A DNA stretch of 64,000 nucleotides from Cytauxzoon felis (lineage: Eukaryota > Apicomplexa > Aconoidasida > Piroplasmida > Theileriidae). A program made the position numbers and the translations under genes. The stretch covers positions 1 to 64,000 of the forward strand of contig JAIQCW010000044.1 in assembly GCA_020283715.1 (NCBI GenBank), written 5' to 3'. Shown one piece after another: positions 55,824 to 64,000 of the stretch. The notes beneath the pieces were generated by a model. That model had not been told where the DNA came from. It searched no databases and worked only from the letters and a program-made list of their open reading frames with translations. Each line of letters opens with the position of its first letter. The stretch's first letter is position 1.

Positions 55824-57404
55824 TATTTTTTCAAAGTTCTTGACTTTATCACGAAAGCGTTTATGAGCCTCTTCCCATGCATCTTTAAAACTAGAATCTT
55901 CATTTATACATATAGATTCAATGTCATCCTATTATATAAATATTTACTTCATCTAACATAGTGAATACTCCAGTTGAGGTCCATCTTGCCGTCAGCTCTC
56001 CACCTGAGGTTACAATCCTACTCTCCTCGTCCTGCAGACAGCTTCATCTATTTACCTCCCCCTCCGCTTCCCAGAGATCAGCTTCGGGTAGTCCACTTGA
56101 TGTTGCATCTACTAGGATAACCTTTATCATTAGCAAGTTCAGGTGCCTCTTTAATTTCCCCGAGTTTTTTTACAAGTTCAGTGCTAATTGTACCATCAGA
56201 ACCTGGATTTATACTATCATATTCCTTTCCAGTAGCTGCATTTGTCCATGTAAGGCCAGGCTGGCGTTTATACCATCTATTCTTAGTATTATCACCTGCT
56301 TGACCTTCCTGAGATAAACATATTAAGAGAGGTTTATTTAGTTCAGGGTTACCACCACTCATAGGAAAATATACAAATACGCCTCCATTAGCATTACTTA
56401 TTGTATGTCCATCACCTGCTAATTCCGAAATTTCAGGTATTACATGATTATATATGGTTATACGGTTTATCTTTTTAGTGTTATCAGGAATTTGATGTTT
56501 AAAACCTTTATATTGAGGAGTACCATCTTCTTCTTCATTTACTTCTTGAGGTTGTTCTACTGCTCGAGGAGTAATACTTTGACCATCAGGAGTTGCTTGG
56601 TATAAACTAGTTTCCCCAAGTTTAATTTCATATTTATCTTTGAGACCTTCAAGATGAGTTTGAATAATAGTACTGGACCTCAAGTGGAACCCGCAGCTGA
56701 TCTCAGGGAAGCGGAGGGACAACTAAATAAAAGAGCTCCATGCAATGGAAAAGATGGACCTCAGGTGGAGAGCTGTCTGCAAGACGAAGAGAGGATGGAG
56801 TGGAAAGAAGAGTTGGATTGTACCTCAGATGGAGTATTGTTATGTAACAAACCTTGAAGAATTTCGGCCACCAGAGTGTGCAGTCTGCGATTTCATTGAG
56901 TTTGTGTAGATTAATTTCGATGAATTTTTGGATTTTGGTATTATTGAAGTAGAGTGGTGTATTAGGATTATTTTTGACATTTTTAGAAAATTCGTATAAT
57001 GAATCCCAATCAATTTCTAATTTAATAAGTTCCCAATTCCAATAATTTTCATCAATTTTAATTTTAGAATAGAAATCTTTTGATAATATGAGTTGTTTAT
57101 CATTATAAATCTCTATACTTTGTTCATTGAATTTGATATCAATTTTATTTAAATCTTCATTAATTTTAATTAAACCTATTAATTCATAACGTGTTTGTGA
57201 ATATAAATGTGAATATTTAATAACATTTCCATTATTTATACGTTTATACCATAATTTATTTATATTTTCTTTAAAATTATAACCATTTTTATCCAATACT
57301 ACTCCTTCATTATTATTTACTTTAATTACTCTAGGCAATGCTCTATCTACATCTTCATCATCTGATACTTGTAGATTATTCCACTTTGAATAATCCAAGA
57401 CCAT
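55815..57404 (-). CDS. CS-domain HSP90 co-chaperone-like protein with CDC37-type N-terminus (2 exons)
   Basis: Exon 1 57404-56853 starts MVLDYSKWNNLQVSDDEDV, close to the CDC37 start (VDYSxWDxIEVSDDED). It continues with a CS/p23-like beta sandwich (LWYKRINNGNVIKYSHLYSQ, ending ENYWNWELIKLEIDW). Exon 2 55928-55815 (DDIESICINEDSSFKDAWEE-AHKRFRDKVKN) follows in phase, giving 221 residues. The combination suggests client delivery to HSP90. The 924 bp intron holds two halves of the modular repeat around a captured FAINT fragment. The identity of the partner is inferred. Confidence 0.7.
55969..56834. repeat. Split modular repeat carrying a FAINT-gene fragment, in an intron
   Basis: Left half 55969-56100 (CTGCCGTCAGC, GTCCTGCAGAC, GCTGATCTC loop) and right half 56655-56834 (the mate loop, CCATGCAATGG, GTCTGCAAGAC). 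Between them is non-repeat DNA with FAINT coding potential. Confidence 0.75.
56105..56655 (-). pseudogene. Captured fragment of a FAINT-domain gene
   Basis: Reads THLEGLKDKYEIKLGETSLY ... YKGFKHQIPDNTKKINRITI-YNHVIPEISEL ... FVYFPMSGGNPELNKPLLIC and stops matching at NDKGYP. It aligns with the middle of the FAINT gene at 43.3 kb (LKDKFEVKL ... YKGFKHDITGKPANRVTIHN ... DDKGYP) but is diverged, so it came from another member. It has neither start nor stop and lies in an intron. Confidence 0.7.
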
Positions 57405-57672
57405 AATTTTTTTTTAAAATTCGAACATTAAATTAAATTTAAATAGAATTTACATTATAATAATAATAATAATAATTTAATCAAAGGATATTCTAAGATT
57501 ATCTACTACCTTGATCATCTAGTGACCACCGTTGAGTACTAGACGTACCTTGAATTTATTTTCAAAATATTACAAATGTCAAATTAAATATTAATTATAT
57601 ATAAATGTAAATAGATCGCAATTATATTTTTTTTCAATAAATTTATATTTTATTAAATATAAAGAAAAAAAA

Positions 57673-58446
57673 ATGTCAATTTATCAACGTGAGGATGATC
57701 TAGATAGACTACTAGTACAACTCAATGGTATTTTATTAAAATGTGAATCCTATAGTGGTAACACATTAAATGAAAAATATTCTGAAGGTGTTTTAATATA
57801 TGAAAGAGCCAAATGCGCTGAATCCGCATACATTGAACAAATTGAATCTCTACAATCTAAATCTAAAGCTACTCAACTCAAAAAACTCGATGAAAAACAA
57901 TCACTCATGTATGATCTCAAATCTAAACTCAATGATCTCAAAACTATAATCGATGAACAACAATCCGCACTACTCGACCATGGAGATCCAGCACAAAATC
58001 TACCATACAGTACCAAACTCATTGTTTGGGGAAATGAACTTCAAGATAAAACACAAGTACGTCCCAAACGAACATAGCGACTTGAACTGTTGTTAATACT
58101 GAGATTTATACACTTATTTCAGGAATCAATAAATCGTATACGTGATTTGACAATAGAATCAGAGAAGATTGGTGTAGATGTAACAGCAGATTTAGAAGCT
58201 CAAAATGAAAGCTTAACTCGTGTAAAATCTACTATAGAAAATGTAGATGAGAATATAATCTATGCAAAATATACATTAAAGGCTATTGCCAAGGGCGTTT
58301 TAAGAGATAAATTCACCATTATATTAATTTTTATCATTTTTTTATTAATTGGTGGTATTGTATTACTCGTTTACGCCAATAAATCCAAAGAAGAAAAAAC
58401 CAAAGATGCAATCAAACAAGTCATCACAGAATTAGGCACCAAATAA
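57673..58446 (+). CDS. Qb-SNARE (VTI1/membrin-like), 2 exons
   Basis: SNAREs drive fusion of Golgi and endosomal vesicles. Exon 1 57673-58056 (MSIYQREDDLDRLLVQLNGI) is the helical N-terminal domain. Exon 2 58123-58446 holds the SNARE helix INRIRDLTIESEKIGVDVTA-DLEAQNESLTRVKSTIENVD, close to VTI1 (RA-RLAIESEQIG-EILSDL--QRETL). A C-terminal anchor (FTIILIFIIFLLIGGIVLLVY) is followed by a polar tail longer than usual. Total 235 residues. VTI1 is favoured over membrin by the ESE-IG motif. Confidence 0.8.
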
Positions 58447-58495
58447 TTTTTTATCATATTTATATACATGCACATAGATGAAGTATAATCCGACA

Positions 58496-59040
58496 CTCCA
58501 CCTGAGGTTACAACCACCTCTGTTCCCACTAGGCGTGGCGCCTCTCCACCTGAGGTCAATCCTGCCGTCAGCTCTTCTATTTACCTCCCCTTCCAGCTCC
58601 CAGAGATCGCTTCCAGGTTATGAGGGTTTTATCAGACTTGTTGAGGAGTATACGAAGGTATTGAAGACATCAGGGTGTCATTGTAAACCTAAATTCACAC
58701 CTATGGGTAATAATAACATAAAAATACGAGGAGCAATAACACAGAGAATGTGTAGAAGATCATCCATTAGATGTACACCGTACCCCTGTTGTAAATATGA
58801 TTATCTAAATCGTTTGAAAGACGGTTATAAGTGCGGTATAAGTCATGTAATGAAATATTTTTTCGCTGCTTCTAATTGTAAATGCTTGGGGATCACGACT
58901 GAAACTAAGGATGCGAAAACTGGTGAGGAAAAACATAAGGCTGAAATACAAGACTAGGATAAGGCTATTTTTACTCGTAGCTGATCTCAGGGAAGCGAGA
59001 GCTAACTAAATAAAGGAGCTGACGGCAGGATTGGTCTAGA
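58496..59040. repeat. Split modular repeat carrying a cysteine-rich module, intergenic
   Basis: Left half: CCACTAGGCG, CTGCCGTCAGC and the AGC arm of a loop cassette (CAGAGATCGCTTCCAGG). Right half: GCTGATCTCAGGGAAGC and CTGACGGCAGG. The cargo begins at the same CCAGGTTATGAGGGTTT junction as the copy at 62.06 kb. Confidence 0.75.
58615..58957 (+). pseudogene. Cysteine-rich family member (CGISHVMKYFF module)
   Basis: Reads FIRLVEEYTKVLKTSGCHCK, basic middle, YPCCKYDYLNRLKDGYKCGI then SHVMKYFFAASNCKCLGITT and stops. No ATG of its own in the right place. The frame runs in from the repeat half upstream, so a fusion with repeat-encoded residues (58478 onward) is open but unproven. Best treated as cargo of a composite element. 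Confidence 0.55.
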
Positions 59041-59623
59041 GTTAAGAGCTTAAGGTACTGTAAACATATGGTGTCTAATAAGAATATGGGGTGATAATAT
59101 CGGGTTGTGGGTATAATTGACGGGATGATTTGATTTAGAATTTTGAATATAAGATTAATCCCCATTGAATTTTTATTACATAAATGATTATTTCTATTTA
59201 TTAATATACTTGATGATTTGTAAAATTGTAAAATTACGAAATCACCACATTATGGTGCAAATTGTATTTTGTGGTTTTCACATTATTGATTGAAACTTGA
59301 TTAATCACTCGTTAAAACATTAATATATAATATATTATTTATTTATACACTATTTACAATTGAAATTACCTATTTTGATAATTTTATGAAATGTAACTAT
59401 TTATATAAATCTATTACTATATTATATAAGTAGTATACTTCATATCATGTTAGTAGTTATATAGTAGTATAAAAAGTATAAATGAGATTATATAAATTAA
59501 TTTATAGACTGCGATTTATAATTAATCATCAATTATAATTGAAGATTAAATACTAGTGTTTTTAAAGTTAATAATTATAAATTCAAGACTACAGATTTGT
59601 AATTTCCATATTCATATTGAGAT
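59041..59623. other. Intergenic, AT-rich, with an inverted copy of a 30 bp segment
   Basis: Contains ATACTTCATATCATGTTAGT (59435 onward), the inverse of a segment at 38391-38420. No gene, RNA or repeat cassette is otherwise seen. Confidence 0.5.
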
Positions 59624-62600
59624 TTATACACATTCGAATAAATCAGCAATATATGAAAGTATCCATAATGGCATTTGTTGATAGAATTGTTGTAAAAGGT
59701 ATAAATTGATATCATTACCTTCTAGATTATTAACAAGTATTTGATGTACGATTACTTCAAATGCATTGACATTACCAGATAATTTACATTTAACTAATGA
59801 TTTACCTCTTCTTGGTAATGCTGTTTTGACATCATTTGGTACAGAATTAACCAGTTCACCCATTATATAATCATTTTTAATAAATAATTTCAATTCTACA
59901 GCTTTATGTAATGCATACATAAATGTATCAACATGTAATTTCGGTAAATTTGGTATAATTTGATCATTTTTTGCTGTAATTATATCATCATTTAGTGCTT
60001 TATTTAATATAAAATTTAATACTGTCGATGCTTTACATAATAATTCAAATGGTTTAATATCTCTTAATTTTGTACCTTGTACATTATTTTCTTCTTTAAT
60101 TTGAATTTCACAACTAGAAGCATTAGTATTATCTGCAGAAGTTAGAGTATTTTCTCTATCATCTGTAATTACATCAGTTGAATTATTCATATAACCACCA
60201 GACATATTACCATATATACTATAACCATCACATCCAGATTTTGATGAAATTTCCGCACCAGATGACCAACTACCACCCAAATTTATATCCAAAGAACTAT
60301 CCTTATCCTGCAAACGACTACCATCAAATATCCATCCATTGTCTTGTATTCCACCCGATGTCATCCTGCCGTCTCCACCTAAGGTCTTTCCACTAGGCGT
60401 GGAGCCTCTTCCACCTGAGGTCGTCCTGCCGTCAGCTCTTCTATTTAATTCCCCCTTCGCTTCCCTGAGATCAGCTACGGGTACTCCACTTGAGGTTACA
60501 TCTACTACGATTGAACTTTGTTCTTCCGGGTTGACATATTTTGTTCCTCCGGGTGGAATTCCAGTTCTTAGGGGTTGAACATCTTCGTTCTTACGGGTTA
60601 AAATACCATCTCCACCTACACTTCCGCCACGATCTCTGGGAGTGGCTATACCCTTCAGGGATAGGTAATTGGAAGAGCCACCACGGCTAGTGGAACAGAG
60701 GTTGGATTGGACCTCAGGTAGAACATTGGTTGTAACATTGTGTGTTATATTATTGTTAGGTTTAATGATTGATGATTTAAAATTGGGTTCTTTTTTAATT
60801 TTTAAAAGATTTTTAATAATTGGCATACCCCAAAGATAAGATAATACAATTAATGAATTATTAAGTTTGAATTTATGGAAATTTAATGATTCATATTCTA
60901 ATAAATCTAAAAATGCAATTAATTTACAAGTTTGTTCATTAATAAGATTAGAATTATATATTAATGTCATTTCAATAATTTTTATTACATCTATATTATT
61001 ATTATTACATTTAATAGTTTTTGGTATATTTTTATTAGATTTACCATCAGTTGCAGCTATTATTAATTCCCATACTTCACCTTTAAATAATGGTATACGT
61101 TCATATGGTATATATATAATAATATTAGTATTAAACCATAATAATAAATTCATAGTAAATGATTCTAAAAATATAAATTTATGTATACCTTTTTGTATAC
61201 ATATACATTCATGTATTACACGATTATCATTTATTTTTAATTTTATTATACATGGTAATCTAATTAATAATATACATTTACCATCTTCATTATATTTTAT
61301 TACTGTCATTATTACCTTTCTCATATAATTTGGTACTTTAATTCTAAATTTTTTTATCAAATCCATTAATAATTTATTCACATCACAATGTATTATCTCA
61401 TCAGCTTCAATATCTAATTTTGTCTTTTGATAATTTACAATCACTAATGGACTCTCCATATGACGATAATGATCACTCGATACATAATGACAGGCAGGCT
61501 CTATATGTAATGATGTACCCAATGATAAATGAAAATCAGAACATTTCGATATCTTTATAGCACGATTCTCATAATGATCCTCATACTTATCAAACCAATC
61601 CAATACCACATCCGTCAATATCCCACTAGGTGGAAATGTACATATACCTATATTTATACATATTATAAAGAAACATAGTCAACATTCCACTTGAAGTCCA
61701 TCTTTTCCATTGCATGGAGCTCTTCTATTTACTTCCCCTCGGATTCCCGTAGATCATCCTCGGTATAAAGTATACCCGGAAGAACAAAGAATAAGGTCTC
61801 AAGCTTCGTAGATCACTTTCGAGTAATATATTTTCATTACGTGACTTATACCACATTTATTTCCATCTTTCAATGTATTGGTTCCATCTTCTCCACAGCA
61901 TGGGCAATATATCACTGTAAGGTATTCACTATACATCCGTATCCTTTTGCCATTTGCAGATCCATGAACATAATAAAACATAGCAATTTTTATCACCTTA
62001 GGTACACATTTATAATCACCATTCTTCAACTCCTTCGTATACTCCTCAACTAGTTTGTCAAACCCTCATAACCTGGAAGCGATCTACGGGAGCTGGAAGG
62101 GGAATTAAATGGAAGAAGCTGTCTGCAAGACGAAGGAAGGTGGAGTAGAGAAGAGGTGGATTGAACCACAGGTGGAGTGTTCATTAGTTATTGTATAAAA
62201 ACGTACCGCAAAGATTTCCGGTGGTATTGAATGAGATGGTGGGCATGACGTATGGTCTTTTATATCTTCTACCGCAATTGAGACATCTTTCAACGAATAC
62301 ATTTCCATGTAGTTCTGTGAGTTTTGAGAATTTGATTCCGGAGAGTGCGTGTAATCCATCGATATTTTGTGTGATTACGTTTTTAACGATTCCATGATTG
62401 AGTAATTCTACGATGGCTAAATGTGCTTCTGATGGTAATGCGAGTACAAATTCAACAGCATTTTTTCTTTTTTACCGTAAATAACCATATTATTTTCAGA
62501 ATTTGTTATTATACAATCACCATCTGTCATACGTTTTCTTTTTTTGGATTGTCTTTTCATTATTGTCCATACACCGGTTGGTCCTCTAAAATCTGGTATA

Positions 62601-62788
62601 CCAGCACCGGTTGATACACCGGCGCCTGTATGTACTACGGTACTTTTAGATGTACATAGGTATTCATATAATTTTATTAATTTTGAATTTACATCACTTG
62701 GTCTATCAAATAATTGATCTGTACCCAATGGTCCTTTATTATCATTTCTACATAACCTTGATGCGTATGATAACGCAGAGGTTGCCAT
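59624..62788 (-). CDS. SIR2: SIRT6/7-type sirtuin with long C-terminal extension (Sir2B-like), 2 exons
   Basis: NAD-dependent deacylase, in relatives linked to gene silencing. Exon 1 62788-62207 has the NAD motif VVHTGAGVSTGAGIPDFRGP-TGVWT and, in another frame, EFVLALPSEAHLAIVELLNH then VITQNIDGLHALSG and the catalytic-His/zinc part LTELHGNVFVERC-NCG. Exon 2 61647-59624 brings the second Cys pair (CGICTFPPSGILTDVVLDW), SLGTSLHIEPACHY and LVIVNYQKTKLDIEADEIIH. Long extension follows with an in-frame modular repeat copy. The frame break in exon 1 is in an A run (62459-62479): one missing A, or a 47 nt intron. The intron (62206-61648) carries a cysteine-rich composite. About 870 residues. Confidence 0.82.
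60349..60723. repeat. Modular repeat copy, in frame in the sirtuin extension
   Basis: Contains CCACTAGGCG, CTGCCGTCAGC, GCT/AGC loop, CCGGGT units and CCCTTCAGGG. Host frame reads [18 protein letters not shown] and [13 protein letters not shown]. Confidence 0.87.
61685..62179. repeat. Split modular repeat carrying a cysteine-rich module, in the sirtuin intron
   Basis: Left half has CCATTGCATGG and GGAT/ATCC loop with a CCGGA unit; right half has AGC/GCT loop and GTCTGCAAGAC. Cargo at about 61799-62060. Confidence 0.75.
61799..62060 (-). pseudogene. Cysteine-rich family fragment in an intron
   Basis: Reads LVEEYTKELKNGDYKCVPKV ... IYCPCCGEDGTNTLKDGNKC-GISHVMKIYYSKV then stop. The cargo begins in DNA (minus strand) with TTATGAGGGTTT directly after the loop arm, exactly as in the 58.6 kb copy, showing a shared junction. 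Confidence 0.6.
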
Positions 62789-62827
62789 TATATAATATGT
62801 CTGTCGACAACTCTTTTTTTATCTCAC

Positions 62828-63001
62828 TTCCGCTTCCAGGTATTCCACTTGAGATCAAATGACTATACTTCCGCCACGATCTCTGGGAGTGGTTCTACTC
62901 TTTAGAGATAAATAATTAGAAGAAGCCTCCACGGCAAGTGGAAGAAGGATGTAACCTAGGTGGAATGTCGAAGTGGAATAGGATTAGACTTAAGGTGAAG
63001 A
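62828..63001. repeat. Degenerate modular repeat copy between SIR2 and NSE2
   Basis: CGCTTCCAGG arm alone, then GCCACGATCTCTGGGAGTGG with CTCTTTAGAG, CCTCCACGGCAAGTGG and eroded ends. It looks old. Confidence 0.7.
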
Positions 63002-63045
63002 GCGTATGGTAGAAATAGATGAGAGAAAATGATAATGACGAATTA

Positions 63046-64000
63046 TTAGAGTAGATATAATGCTTCTTCTTGTTGATCGCCGAATTCTTTTTGTATTTCT
63101 TGATAAATATTTATATATTGTTGATATCTTTTTAAGTGTACAGTTTCCCAATCACGATGTAAGCGTTCACAATAGACACGTTTCATACATGCTATAAAAT
63201 TTAATAATAAAAATCAAGTTATTTATACCAGCTATTGGACAATCTACTGCAAAACCATTAGAATTACGGCTACATTTAATAAATGTTAATCTTTAAAATT
63301 TTACTTACATATATTGCATAATAGTAACGTAATCAAATACGTGATTACACGAATCCTCACCGTAAGCTAAACTGAAAAAGAATTAATTAAAAAACAAGCA
63401 ACTTGAAAGAATGAAACAACTGAGCTCTCCACCTGAGGTCCAATCTAACTCTCTTCCCACTTGCCGTGGAGGCCTTCTATATTTACTTCCCCTTCCAGCT
63501 CCCGTAGATCGCTTCTAGGTGTGTCTACCCCTAAGAACAGGAATTCTACCCGGAGGAACAAAAGATGTCAACCCGGAAGAACGAAATCTTGTTAATGGAC
63601 CTCAAGTGGAACCCGCAGCTGATCTACGGGAAGCGAAGGGGGAAGTAAATAAAGAGGCCACCACGGCGAGTGGAGAAGACAGTGATTGGACCTCAGGTGG
63701 GATAAGTGGGCAGAGTAGACAATGGTTAAGTTTCAAGTTCCTTTGTTAATTGTGATACTTACACTTGGGATACGGGTTGTGTAATAGGTTTTCTGGAGAT
63801 AGGGCAGATTCTGGCGATATCGGAGATATTTTCTTCTACGAGTACATCATCGGTATCGTTATTTTTATTGAGTACGAGTGTATCCATTAAAACATGGTAT
63901 ACACGATCGAATGAGAAATTGGATTTATTTTCGAGTAGGTGTTGTAGATTATCGAGTTCTTGAAAAAATGCTTCACAGACTTTGAGTAATTTTTCTTTAG
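63046..64000 (-). CDS. NSE2: SP-RING SUMO ligase NSE2/MMS21-like, 3' part (at least 4 exons, 5' end outside the window)
   Basis: NSE2 is the SUMO E3 ligase of the SMC5/6 complex. Exons seen: 64000(+)-63763, 63371-63309, 63290-63229 and 63191-63046, all in phase. The SP-RING spans the junctions: ARICPISRKPITQPVSQV, then LAYGEDSCNHVFDYVTIMQY, then KCSRNSNGFAVDCPIAAC, i.e. C-P-I / C-N-H-V-F / C-P-I-A-x-C. A helical region with HLLENKSNFSFDRVYHVL precedes it. The intron between 63308 and 63291 is only 18 nt (GTAAGTAAAATTTTAAAG) and must be removed because it contains a stop in frame. The large intron (63372-63762) is swollen by a modular repeat copy. Confidence 0.8.
63427..63701. repeat. Modular repeat copy in an NSE2 intron
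   Basis: CCACTTGCCGTGG, AGC/GCT loop, CCGGA units, GCAGCTGATCTACGGGAAGC loop and CCACGGCGAGTGG; inverted relative to NSE2. Confidence 0.83.

Noticed and set aside
394..63701. CRISPR array
   Set aside because: The units are not evenly spaced, carry no unique spacers of constant size, and the host is a eukaryote.
394..63701. A SINE, LTR or LINE origin for the repeat
   Set aside because: No poly-A tail, tRNA-like promoter, LTR or reverse-transcriptase frame in any copy.

Overview
The window is AT-rich nuclear DNA of an apicomplexan, most likely a piroplasmid (Theileria/Cytauxzoon/Theileria equi-like). The evidence is very high AT content, dense genes on both strands, short introns (18 to about 60 nt unless something has inserted), an apicoplast-type RbfA with a signal-like leader, Asn-rich linkers, and FAINT (DUF529) domain proteins at 43.3-44.8 kb plus a FAINT fragment at 56.1 kb. 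FAINT proteins are a Theileria-lineage family. The species is inference.

Layout. 0-9.7 kb: RbfA, a multi-pass membrane protein, two proteins of unknown function (one coiled-coil), a small secreted protein and a GOT1 family protein. 9.8-19.9 kb: GCN1, the giant HEAT-repeat activator of eIF2-alpha kinases. 20.4-27.1 kb: a giant multi-pass membrane protein of unknown function. 27.3-38.0 kb: proteasome ATPase RPT4, U5 snRNP WD40 protein SNRNP40, a seven-exon helical protein, NUFIP1 and EXO1. 38.7-47.5 kb: low-complexity proteins, a cysteine-rich fragment, the FAINT gene, a HAD phosphatase and an unresolved stretch. 47.6-64 kb: an LRR protein, IBA57, a Derlin-like protein, a secreted helical protein, a 69-residue membrane protein, a CS/CDC37-like co-chaperone, a Qb-SNARE, a SIRT6/7-type sirtuin and the 3' part of the SUMO ligase NSE2. 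These are mostly unrelated housekeeping genes. Several exon structures below were rebuilt by hand from splice sites, reading frame and family similarity.

The striking feature is an interspersed modular repeat at roughly forty places, about one per 1.5 kb. Copies are noticeably more GC-rich than the host DNA. They are assembled from a small set of cassettes separated by the inverted pair TCCACYTGAGGT / ACCTCARGTGGA. Several cassettes are short hairpins whose two arms change together between copies, indicating selection or copying of a fold. Copies sit in introns, between genes and inside coding exons. The exonic copies never break the reading frame and always have the same orientation relative to the gene (protein signature [16 protein letters not shown] ... 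[11 protein letters not shown] ... TSGG). Intronic copies lie in either orientation and are frame-broken. GCN1 alone carries four exonic copies, about 530 extra residues. This resembles the Rickettsia palindromic elements that live in frame inside proteins, but in a eukaryote. I do not recognise it as a described family.

Some copies are split and carry cargo: a cysteine-rich module (about 6.7, 58.6 and 61.9 kb; a fourth module at 42.9 kb is not obviously flanked) or a piece of a FAINT gene (56.1-56.65 kb). The family may therefore move gene fragments as well as itself.
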